A stretch of 5,880 nt of DNA from Pseudomonadota bacterium (GTDB lineage Bacteria > Desulfobacterota > DSM-4660 > Desulfatiglandales > B25-G16). The translations under genes were made by a program, and so were the position numbers. Positions 1 to 5,447 of the stretch are shown one piece after another (the stretch's first letter is position 1; the number at the start of each line of letters is the position of its first letter). The stretch spans positions 1 to 5,880 of the forward strand of contig DAOVRY010000073.1 in the NCBI GenBank assembly GCA_030633645.1, in the 5' to 3' direction. The notes beneath the pieces are model-generated. The model ran no database searches. It saw nothing but the letters and a program-made list of their open reading frames with translations, and was not told the DNA's origin.

Positions 1-88
1 ATATGTGCTACGTCTGCGAAATAACACTACGAACATGCGATATTTCAGAAATGTCGCGCCAGGGCAGGCCTATAACATGGCCCCTTAC

Positions 89-169
89 TGGGTCGTTTCA
101 AAATGGTTTATTGCGCCCTAAGCCTTAGAATCATAGGCTCCATCTATATAAACCATTTTGAAACTCCCA
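89..169. repeat. 17-bp perfect inverted repeat with nested hairpin
   Basis: The left arm, GTTTCAAAATGGTTTAT (95-111), and the right arm, ATAAACCATTTTGAAAC (148-164), are exact reverse complements separated by 36 bp. Beyond a short internal loop the pairing resumes as TGGG (89-92) with CCCA (166-169). The spacer contains a second hairpin, AGCCT (121-125) with AGGCT (135-139). There is no T-run after the right arm, so it does not look like a classical Rho-independent terminator. It could be a small palindromic or MITE-like element, a structured RNA, or a protein-binding site. The arms are directly visible; the role is unknown. Confidence 0.8.
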
Positions 170-254
170 CTCATCTGAACTATGTGGGGCATAATCCAAA
201 AAAAAGATACCCATACCCTGGACTTTGACGTTATCCTGACCGGCAGGCAAGAGG

Positions 255-281
255 TTGTGGCTGAGTAAACCATAGTATTAT
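255..281 (+). promoter_or_regulatory. Weak candidate promoter for thi4-mgtE
   Basis: TTGTGG (255-260) and TATTAT (276-281) resemble sigma-70 -35 and -10 boxes, but the spacer is only 15 bp and the -35 match is poor. It lies at a sensible distance before the thi4 start. This is a guess from consensus only. Confidence 0.22.
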
Positions 282-298
282 CACGCTAGTATGTTTCT

Positions 299-304
299 AG
301 GAGG
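299..304 (+). promoter_or_regulatory. Shine-Dalgarno of thi4
   Basis: A full AGGAGG lies six bases before the ATG at 311. This is the strongest ribosome binding site in the window. It fixes the thi4 start and suggests efficient translation. Confidence 0.85.
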
Positions 305-310
305 GAAAAA

Positions 311-1102
311 ATGAAAATAGATGATGTTGCCATCTCCAGATCCATTGTTGAGTCTTACACCAAAAAGTTTCTCGGATCTTTGGCCGTTGATGTGGCTCTC
401 GTGGGGGCAGGTCCTGCCAATCTCATAGCTGGTTACTATCTTGCAAGAGCAGGCCACAAGGCGGTTATATTTGAATCAAAGCTGTCGCCTGGTGGCGGCA
501 TGTGGGGTGGCGGCATGATGTTTAACGAGATTGTTGTTCAGGATGATGCCATTCCTATCATAGAAGAGATGGGAATCACATCTCGCCCAAAGGGGGATGG
601 CTACTTTACCATGGACAGTGTTGAAGCTACTTCTACGATTATTTCCCGGTGCGTCAAGGCAGGAACGATTATCTTCAATCTGATGAAAGTAACGGATGTT
701 TTATTCAGGGAAGAAGCCGGGCAACCCAAGGTGGCCGGCTTGGTTATAAACTGGTCTCCTGTGGAAAACCTGGAGCTTCACGTAGACCCCCTTGGCATCA
801 AAGCTACTTTTGTGGTAGATGGGACCGGTCATCCAGCAGATATCTGCAGAATCGTAACCCGAAAGATGGGTGTATCGTTGAATACAAAAACTGGTGACGT
901 TGTAGGGGAAATGTCATTGTGGGCAGAGAAAGGAGAGCATTTTACTGTGGCCAACACGGCTGAGGTATTCCCCGGGCTGTATGTGGCTGGGATGGCTGCC
1001 AACAATGCCTTTGGGGGACCCAGAATGGGCCCCATTTTCGGGGGGATGTTAGGTTCCGGGAAAAAAGTAGCCGAAATCCTGATAGATAGATTAAAGGGCT
1101 AA
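311..1102 (+). CDS. thi4: Thi4/Thi1-family thiazole synthase (ADP-thiazole synthase)
   Basis: Thi4 enzymes build the adenylated thiazole half of thiamin from NAD+, glycine and sulfur in the cytoplasm. The 263-residue length fits archaeal and bacterial members. Visible features, in order: a Rossmann dinucleotide site GAGPAN (32-37) with acidic Glu55 ending the second strand; the Thi4-typical GGGMWGGGM block (61-69); DGTGH (170-174); GDVVGEMSLWA (195-205); and the closing block from EVFPGLYVAGMAANN to RMGPIFGGM (218-246). Two details stand out. The third glycine of the usual GxGxxG is Asn37. By ungapped alignment from memory to yeast Thi4, the sulfur-donating Cys205 corresponds to Val182; the nearest cysteine is Cys179. 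This points to the catalytic type that uses free sulfide rather than the single-turnover suicide type, but that is inference. The ATG at 311 has a perfect Shine-Dalgarno. mgtE follows after two bases. Archaeal relatives have sometimes been annotated as ribulose-1,5-bisphosphate synthetase, an older name I do not favour. Confidence 0.93.
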   Translation: MKIDDVAISRSIVESYTKKFLGSLAVDVALVGAGPANLIAGYYLARAGHKAVIFESKLSPGGGMWGGGMMFNEIVVQDDAIPIIEEMGITSRPKGDGYFTMDSVEATSTIISRCVKAGTIIFNLMKVTDVLFREEAGQPKVAGLVINWSPVENLELHVDPLGIKATFVVDGTGHPADICRIVTRKMGVSLNTKTGDVVGEMSLWAEKGEHFTVANTAEVFPGLYVAGMAANNAFGGPRMGPIFGGMLGSGKKVAEILIDRLKG

Positions 1103-1104
1103 GA

Positions 1105-2457
1105 GTGGCTGAAACCGACTATAAAACTCTTCGCGATAACGTGCGAAACCTGATCGAGGAAAAGGCCTATCCGGACCTGGAACGGCTAATAGGTGAACTC
1201 CATGAAGCTGATCTGGCTGATTTGCTAGAACACCTAGAGGAGGACGAAAGGCTCAGCGCTTTCCGGATTCTTGCACCTGAACGGGCGGGCGAGGTCCTGA
1301 TAGAGATATCACCCCCTATACAGGAAAGTCTTACTCATGAACTTGATGACCAAGCGCTCTCCCAGATCTTAAATGAGCTTGATTCAGATGACGCTACTGA
1401 TATCTTCAACCACCTTTCACCAGAAAGGGCTGAAAACATAATTGGTTTGGTTCAGCCGGCGGTAGCTGAAGAACTACAAAAGCTAATTGGCTATGAGACT
1501 GACACAGCCGGCGGTATAATGGCCCTGGAATTCGTTTCTGTGAGCGCCAATTCAACAATTAGAGAGGCCATTGAAAACATAAGAAAAAAGAGAGAAGAGG
1601 TTGAAAATCTTTACTATGTCTGGGCCGTTGATGATTCTGGGAAACTGGCTGGGGTGGTTTCCATAAAGGATCTTGTTCTTGAACCACGAGATCAAAAGAT
1701 CAAAGATATTATGAATCCTGATGTGATCAGTGTCGATGTAAATACCGATCAGGAAGAGGTGGCCGGAATCGTTAAACAATACGATCTTACCCACATACCG
1801 GTTGTCAATGGTCAGCATAAACTCATCGGAAGAATTACCCACGACGACATTATTGATGTTATCGAAGAGGAGGCAAATGAGGATATCTCTCTGATGGGTG
1901 GCGTAATCGATCAGGAGATTGCGGAAGAATCTGCATTCAAGATCTCCAGGGCACGTCTTCCCTGGCTCCTCTTGGGGCTTTTCGGAGGGCTTTTGTCAGC
2001 TCTCGTAATTAAGAATTTTCAAGGTTCTATAGAAAAAATGCTTGCCCTCTCGTTTTTTATACCAGTGATCATGGCAATGGGCGGAAACACGGGCACTCAG
2101 GCCGCCACGGTTGTTATTAGAGGTCTGGCCACCGGCGACATAAGCATCGTTCGTACTGGCAAAAGGCTCTTGACAGAGTTACGCGTAGCCTTGATAAACG
2201 GTATTCTCTGCGGCATCCTTTTAGGCTGTGTGGTGGCCTTCTGGCTGTCTGATCCTCATTTGGGCATAGGTGTTGGGGTTAGCCTGATCACCGTCATACT
2301 GTTTTCAGGGTCTTTTGGAGCATTTGTTCCTTTTGTGCTAAAAAAGCTCGATATTGATCCGGCATTGGCTGCAGGTCCGTTCATCACTACATCAAACGAC
2401 ATACTCGGGCTCCTAATCTATCTCAGTATAATCACCCAGTTCCTGATGGCCGCCTGA
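1105..2457 (+). CDS. mgtE: MgtE-type magnesium channel/transporter
   Basis: This is an inner-membrane Mg2+ channel whose cytoplasmic domains sense Mg2+ and close the pore. At 450 residues it has the full family architecture. An acidic MgtE N domain with helical repeats occupies about 1-130 (ELHEADLADLLEHL, 31-44). Two CBS domains occupy about 135-255, the second containing THIPVVNGQHKLIGRITHDD (229-248). A connecting helix follows, then about five membrane helices from residue 285 to the end. The pore signature GGNTGTQAATVVIRGLATG (326-344) and the last-helix FITTSNDILG (426-435) are intact. Asp432 is the expected Mg2+-coordinating aspartate of the pore. The start is GTG, preceded by AAAGGG (1093-1098), and lies two bases after the thi4 stop, so the two genes are probably translationally coupled in one transcript. 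No functional link between them is obvious. The 3' end overlaps the convergent patatin gene by 26 bp. Confidence 0.95.
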   Translation: MAETDYKTLRDNVRNLIEEKAYPDLERLIGELHEADLADLLEHLEEDERLSAFRILAPERAGEVLIEISPPIQESLTHELDDQALSQILNELDSDDATDIFNHLSPERAENIIGLVQPAVAEELQKLIGYETDTAGGIMALEFVSVSANSTIREAIENIRKKREEVENLYYVWAVDDSGKLAGVVSIKDLVLEPRDQKIKDIMNPDVISVDVNTDQEEVAGIVKQYDLTHIPVVNGQHKLIGRITHDDIIDVIEEEANEDISLMGGVIDQEIAEESAFKISRARLPWLLLGLFGGLLSALVIKNFQGSIEKMLALSFFIPVIMAMGGNTGTQAATVVIRGLATGDISIVRTGKRLLTELRVALINGILCGILLGCVVAFWLSDPHLGIGVGVSLITVILFSGSFGAFVPFVLKKLDIDPALAAGPFITTSNDILGLLIYLSIITQFLMAA

Positions 2458-3385
2458 CAAAAAGCCCCTTGACTGACCGTCTAATCCTATCCATTAACGC
2501 CCCACGAGAAAGCGATTTCGCCAACCTTTTTAACTCTGGCAGACTATCCAGAGTCGCTGCCTCTCCCAGGGCAATCAGCCTTTTGGATTGGGAAAAATCT
2601 GTCCAATGGATACTCCCTAACTCTGGCCGAATAATAAGATCGGCATTTTTCAGATCGTATTGCTCTAGGTGGAAACCCATTATCTCACCAGCCCTCACGT
2701 ATATATCCACGGCTGTTTGAAGCTCCGAGGACAAGACTATATCCTTGTCTATAGCTACGGCAATGACCACATCCGCGCCTTGTTCCACGGCATATCGAGC
2801 AGGCACGGTGCAGACAATGGCACCGTCAGACAATTGTCTCCCGTCCACCTCCACCGGCGACAAAGCGCCAGGAACAGAGGCGCTCGCCAATATGGCTCGC
2901 CTCAGAGAGCCATTCTTAAGAAGGACACATTCACCGGTTTTCAGATCCGTTGCTACAGCCCCAAAAGGTATCGCTGTCTGTTCGATTCTAATATCAGGTA
3001 CAAAAAAGTTGATAAATTCTTCCATATCCTTTCCCGGCAAAATGCCAGGCCTAAAGAGCGCCTGGGCCAACCTGATTTTGGTTCTAAAATAGGTTTGAAT
3101 GCGCCTACTCATTCTCTGCTCAGCCCCACTCTCCGCATCACCCATGGCCTTGAGCTCTGAAGAGGTGTAGATATCGCTCTCCAAGAAGGCATCCGCCCTT
3201 TCCTCCAGTTCATCAACCATCATCCCGCTTGCGAGGGCGCCACCTACAATCGAGCCGATGCTTGTTCCCACAATAATATCAGGTTTGATGTTCTCTCTTT
3301 CCAGCACCTTCAGAACCCCTATGTGGGCAAACCCTCGTGCCCCACCACCACCCAAGGCCAGTCCGAGCTTTCTTGCTTTTCTCAT
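2432..3385 (-). CDS. Patatin-like phospholipase (RssA/NTE-type family)
   Basis: This is a serine lipid acyl hydrolase of the patatin fold, related to bacterial RssA-like proteins. Its substrate cannot be read from sequence, though phospholipids or lysophospholipids are typical of the family. All catalytic elements are present in its 317 residues: the glycine-rich oxyanion loop GGGGARG (12-18), the nucleophile elbow GTSIG (40-44) with Ser42, and the dyad aspartate in SDGA (Asp187, 186-189). The block ATDLKTGECVLLKNGSLRRA (145-164) followed by ASASVPGALSPV (167-178) is also typical. There is no signal peptide or clear membrane helix, so a cytoplasmic or peripheral membrane location is likely. 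The ATG at 3385 is preceded on its strand by AGGTG (plus-strand 3391-3395) with five bases of spacing, supporting this start. The gene runs toward mgtE and ends inside its last codons. The C-terminal tail after about residue 285 is basic and not recognisable. Confidence 0.92.
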   Translation of the reverse strand: MRKARKLGLALGGGGARGFAHIGVLKVLERENIKPDIIVGTSIGSIVGGALASGMMVDELEERADAFLESDIYTSSELKAMGDAESGAEQRMSRRIQTYFRTKIRLAQALFRPGILPGKDMEEFINFFVPDIRIEQTAIPFGAVATDLKTGECVLLKNGSLRRAILASASVPGALSPVEVDGRQLSDGAIVCTVPARYAVEQGADVVIAVAIDKDIVLSSELQTAVDIYVRAGEIMGFHLEQYDLKNADLIIRPELGSIHWTDFSQSKRLIALGEAATLDSLPELKRLAKSLSRGALMDRIRRSVKGLFVRRPSGTG

Positions 3386-3390
3386 AGAGT

Positions 3391-3395
3391 CACCT
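3391..3395 (-). promoter_or_regulatory. Shine-Dalgarno of the patatin-like gene
   Basis: CACCT on the plus strand reads AGGTG on the minus strand, five bases before the ATG. It supports the chosen start of the phospholipase gene. No good -35/-10 pair was found upstream of it. Confidence 0.65.
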
Positions 3396-3470
3396 GATAA
3401 TCGAATTTAAATGGGTAATCATCCTGTTCCAAACTATACAAAAGTCAGATATTAAAGGCTACTATAAACT

Positions 3471-3496
3471 AAAACCCACGCGCGCGGAGCACGTGG
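3471..3496 (-). terminator. Possible Rho-independent terminator on the minus strand
   Basis: CCACG-c-GC (3476-3483) pairs with GC-a-CGTGG (3489-3496) across a five-base loop, with one C-A mismatch. On the minus strand the stem is followed by GTTTTAGTTT. It would stop transcripts coming leftward from the remnant region and insulate the phospholipase gene. The T-run is short (four), so this is moderate evidence. Confidence 0.4.
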
Positions 3497-3546
3497 CTTT
3501 CATCTAACCCATAGCGGGTTTGTGATGCCTGTTGGTTCAGGGGCTT

Positions 3547-3578
3547 CATGGAGTAATGGAGTCACGGAATCATGGAGT
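3547..3578 (+). repeat. Octamer repeat array 1 (four units)
   Basis: There are four contiguous 8-bp units: CATGGAGT, AATGGAGT, CACGGAAT, CATGGAGT. The shared core is TGGART with two variable leading bases. The same repeat occurs in the same orientation at 4302-4338 and inverted at 4661-4689. It is not in a gene. The units are directly visible; the function is unknown. Confidence 0.8.
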
Positions 3579-3719
3579 ACAGCATTTTCAAAAATTGAAG
3601 CTGTAACATACTTCCTTTCCCTGTATCGGTATCCAAGATTAGATGAGATTGGCAGATGGACGGAAATAAGACGAAAAGGTTACGAGTGCTGAGTAGTTAT
3701 TGATTGTGCGCGGTGTTTT

Positions 3720-4079
3720 TCAGCAGGCATTGAGCTGGTTTTCAACGACATCGCCGTTTTTTTCCAAAAAGTGCTCTAGCGTACTTAGGCCAATAAGAGG
3801 TGTTTCAGAATAGGGGAAGTTAAGCATGGGAATATCGGCGAAGGTCTGGTTAATTGCGGTACAGACTGAATCTGCCTGCACTTTATTATTAATAATCTGA
3901 TTTAAGTTGACATTAATACCCTTCAAGCCGTCAAAAATACGTATTGACTCAGCTAACGATAACTGATCGGGATTTAAGACTAACTTTACCTCAGTCTGTT
4001 TGGGGTCTTCAAAAATGTTTTTTGTGAATGGGTGTGGCCCTATCTGGTGCTTAACCCCTATCCTGTTAGGGCAAAATAC
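3720..4079 (-). pseudogene. C-terminal remnant of an ArsA/GET3-type ATPase
   Basis: ArsA-family ATPases are P-loop NTPases that power arsenite export or tail-anchored protein delivery. The minus-strand frame is open for 119 codons from 4079, with no ATG at its head and only a TTG at 3926. The part I recognise begins near 3995. TEVKLVLNPDQLSLAES is like the family's late segment, in which LVxNPE is followed by a helix with E-x-x-R. INVNLNQIINNKVQAD follows, like the VDAVIVNRV strand. FADIPMLNFP and TPLIGLSTLEHFLE then match the terminal PI..VP......GL..L pattern. The Walker A motif and switch regions are absent, and the usual insert between NKV and the terminal segment is much shortened. It therefore cannot be a working ATPase, and I read it as a truncated pseudogene. 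The identification is from pattern memory only; a small unrelated protein started at TTG 3926 is the alternative. Confidence 0.55.
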
Positions 4080-4251
4080 CTAATCAAAAGAACTTACGTC
4101 CTGAATCACGCATTCAAAGATTCTATCTCAGTTCCGGCGAAAAGAGATAATGAATCCATCCCCGCCACCGGCCAGAGGTCTTTACCCAGATTGTTTGGAA
4201 TACATTGATAATTGCGCTTCTTTCATATAAACGTCTCGCAAATTGTATAAC

Positions 4252-4608
4252 TCATTGAAATAAAATGTCTTTTAAGGTAGCCTTCTTGTATAGCATCCAC
4301 ACATGGAATAATGGAATGCTGGAATAGTGGAATATTGGTCCAAAGCGCATAACCTCTGTGTCTGGATCAAGGGTTTTGGGATCAGTTTTCACTATTTCCC
4401 CATGAATGTTCTTATAGGTTCCAGGGATAACCACACCTTCATGGCAATCATGGCACCCCAATATAGGGGTACGGCAGGCCAATACCTTACGCACATTTTC
4501 AAAGACAACAGGCCTGATCCATTGTTTGTATTGGGCTACAAATTCTATCCAATGAGCAGCAAGTATGACCGCAATATGGTAACGGATATGTGGTGCAGGA
4601 CGTAACAT
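4252..4608 (-). pseudogene. Transposase N-terminal remnant (IS91-like zinc-binding domain)
   Basis: The 118-codon frame begins MLRPAPHIRYHIAVILAAHW, followed by a segment ending IRPVVFENVRKVLACRTPILG (about 32-52). This is the pattern that precedes the zinc-binding domain in IS91-type transposases, where CRTPxLGYH leads into C..C, then a PHTCKSRFC-like block. Here the stretch between LG and the first C..C is missing a few residues (CHDC at about 53-56). The next block reads VIPGTYKN, so the expected cysteines after it are lost. From about residue 72 the frame no longer resembles a transposase, and its end reads through the octamer array at 4302-4338. Full-length relatives are several hundred residues, so this is a decayed fragment. 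CHDCH also matches a heme c motif (CxxCH), but with no signal peptide I consider that accidental. Confidence is moderate and rests on remembered family patterns. Confidence 0.5.
4302..4338 (+). repeat. Octamer repeat array 2 (four units plus partial)
   Basis: The units are CATGGAAT, AATGGAAT, GCTGGAAT, AGTGGAAT and a partial ATTGG, all in perfect 8-bp register. The last six bases of each full unit, TGGAAT, are invariant. This array is the inverted counterpart of the one at 4661-4689, and the two bracket the transposase-like remnant. Confidence 0.85.
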
Positions 4609-4660
4609 AGGCTTTTTTTGCCATGAATGGTAATATTTTTCAAGCAGAGGAAATAAAGAC

Positions 4661-4689
4661 CCAACATTCCATCACTCCATCATTCCAAT
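4661..4689 (-). repeat. Octamer repeat array 3 (inverted, three units plus partial)
   Basis: On the plus strand a partial CCAAC is followed by ATTCCATC, ACTCCATC and ATTCCAAT. On the minus strand this reads ATTGGAAT, GATGGAGT, GATGGAAT, GTTGG. It is the same TGGART octamer as the arrays at 3547 and 4302, but in opposite orientation. It ends 28 bp before the start of the DUF2784 gene and may form part of its leader. Confidence 0.82.
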
Positions 4690-4717
4690 TGCGGAGCGGA
4701 GCTAAGTCCTTATATGG

Positions 4718-5137
4718 GTGGCCTACATGCTTCTGGCTGACATAATTGCTATCATCCACCTTGGATATGTTATCTTCGTTATCCTGGGCTTCATCCTCAT
4801 TCTTGTGGGCATCTTTCTCAAGTGGAAATGGATAAGAAATCTGTGGTTTCGGATGATACACCTGGGAGCTATAGTTGGGGTTGCCCTGGAAGCACTGTTG
4901 GGGATAAACTGCCCTTTAACAGTGCTTGAATTTGAACTCAGGTATGGTCGTCCCTCTTCTGATAGGCGGGTTTCCTTTGTTGGAAATATTGTTGACTCTA
5001 TTCTCTTTTATGACGCACCGGCATGGCTGTTTGTCATCATCTATGCAGCATTTGCCATTCTGGTGGCAATAACCTTTATCCTAGCCCCACCGTCTAGAAA
5101 GGGTCACTCCACTATTAGCAATCAGCGCTCGTTTTGA
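4718..5137 (+). CDS. DUF2784 family small membrane protein
   Basis: This is an uncharacterised integral membrane protein whose biochemical function is not known. The 139 residues carry the family hallmarks: an N-terminal LLADIIAIIH (5-14) opening a hydrophobic helix to about 34, a second helix around 48-62, and the signature CPLTVLEFELR (65-75) right after it. A last helix at about 101-123 is followed by a polar tail. The start is uncertain. GTG at 4718 has only a distant GGAG (4698-4701), whereas ATG at 4727 has GGGTGG (4716-4721) five bases upstream and would remove three residues without touching any motif. The gene stands alone, with an octamer array just upstream and a structured intergenic region downstream. 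No terminator was seen after it. Confidence 0.85.
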   Translation: MAYMLLADIIAIIHLGYVIFVILGFILILVGIFLKWKWIRNLWFRMIHLGAIVGVALEALLGINCPLTVLEFELRYGRPSSDRRVSFVGNIVDSILFYDAPAWLFVIIYAAFAILVAITFILAPPSRKGHSTISNQRSF

Positions 5138-5447
5138 GAAGTAATAGAATTTGGTTCTTTCGTAAAAAAGTTGAAATGACATAATCATCGTTAAACGGTT
5201 ACGGTTACGATGCCCGTTTCGTCTATCGGTTAAGTCGTTAGAGTTTTTTGACGTAACCTTTAGACGCCTTACGATACGGGCTTCGTTACCGATGAACGTT
5301 ACCTGTTATTTATAGTCTTATGAATTCTTAACTTAAACTTTCAACTTAAGCACGAAAGAGGGAAAAATTTTTAGTGAAAGTATTTCTCTTGGAATGCCTA
5401 ATTTATGGAATTTCTATTGCAGAAAACTGGATTCTGATAGCTGACCC
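5138..5447. other. Intergenic region between the DUF2784 gene and purA
   Basis: This interval lies between a plus-strand and a minus-strand gene that converge, so it should hold terminators rather than promoters. I see no classical hairpin plus T-run for either gene. It contains a 90-nt imperfect hairpin (5202-5291), an AT-rich segment with the perfect palindrome AAAAATTTTT (5363-5372), and two degenerate TGGAAT octamers 16 bp apart (5388-5395 and 5404-5411). No ORF is supportable. Confidence 0.6.
5202..5291. repeat. Long imperfect hairpin built from GTTACG-like motifs
   Basis: The outer arms 5202-5222 and 5271-5291 pair at 18 of 21 positions, and the three failures are all T opposite T (5206/5287, 5211/5282, 5218/5275). 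After a seven-base bulge on the right (5264-5270), pairing resumes: CTA (5223-5225) with TAG (5261-5263), GGTTA (5228-5232) with TAACC (5254-5258), and GTC (5234-5236) with GAC (5250-5252). This closes a loop that includes six T's (5244-5249). The hexamer CGGTTA occurs at 5196, 5202 and 5227, and related CGTTA/GTTACC motifs recur throughout. It could be a structured RNA, a bidirectional termination structure or a palindromic mobile repeat; the sequence alone does not decide. Confidence 0.7.

Larger units (their letters stand above)
1..310. other. Intergenic leader upstream of thi4
   Basis: No convincing gene is seen here. Short frames are open from the left edge (for example positions 2-118), but they carry no recognisable motif. 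The stretch holds a perfect 17-bp inverted repeat (95-111 and 148-164), a nearby small palindrome built from GGGC (62-65) and GCCC (80-83), a 28-codon open frame (182-268) of doubtful status, and the ribosome binding site of the next gene. The conserved TPP riboswitch blocks (CTGAGA and the CCCTTTGAACCTGA-type segment) are absent, so thiamin control of thi4 through that riboswitch is not supported. Confidence 0.6.
3386..3719. other. Gene-free interval between the patatin gene and the ArsA-like remnant
   Basis: This 334-bp stretch has no supportable gene on either strand. It contains the leader of the phospholipase gene, a GC-rich hairpin (3476-3496), an array of four 8-bp repeats (3547-3578) and a short perfect palindrome, TTCAA-aaa-TTGAA (3588-3600). 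The rest (3601-3719) shows nothing I can identify. Confidence 0.6.

Noticed and set aside
240..310. TPP riboswitch before thi4, prompted by GGCTGAGTAAACC
   Set aside because: Only a loose CTGAG match exists; the conserved CTGAGA, the CCCTTTGAACCTGA-type segment and the pairing arms are not found.
2469..3160. Several plus-strand ORFs opposite the phospholipase gene
   Set aside because: They are antisense shadows of a gene whose catalytic motifs are intact on the other strand.
4124..4149. Hairpin TATCTC/GAGATA
   Set aside because: Six pairs with a 14-base loop are within what chance produces, and there is no supporting context.
4327..4605. Plus-strand ORF opposite the transposase remnant
   Set aside because: It has no recognisable motif, runs through the octamer array, and appears to be a shadow of the minus-strand frame.
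4252..4608. c-type cytochrome, because of CHDCH
   Set aside because: There is a single motif and no signal peptide, and the upstream sequence fits a transposase leader better.
3547..4689. CRISPR array
   Set aside because: The repeats are 8-bp tandem units without spacers, and no cas genes are present.
5202..5291. Integron attC site
   Set aside because: The imperfect palindrome is similar in size, but the required outer RYYYAAC and GTTRRRY boxes are not at the ends. The single GTTAAGT lies inside the left arm in the wrong arrangement.
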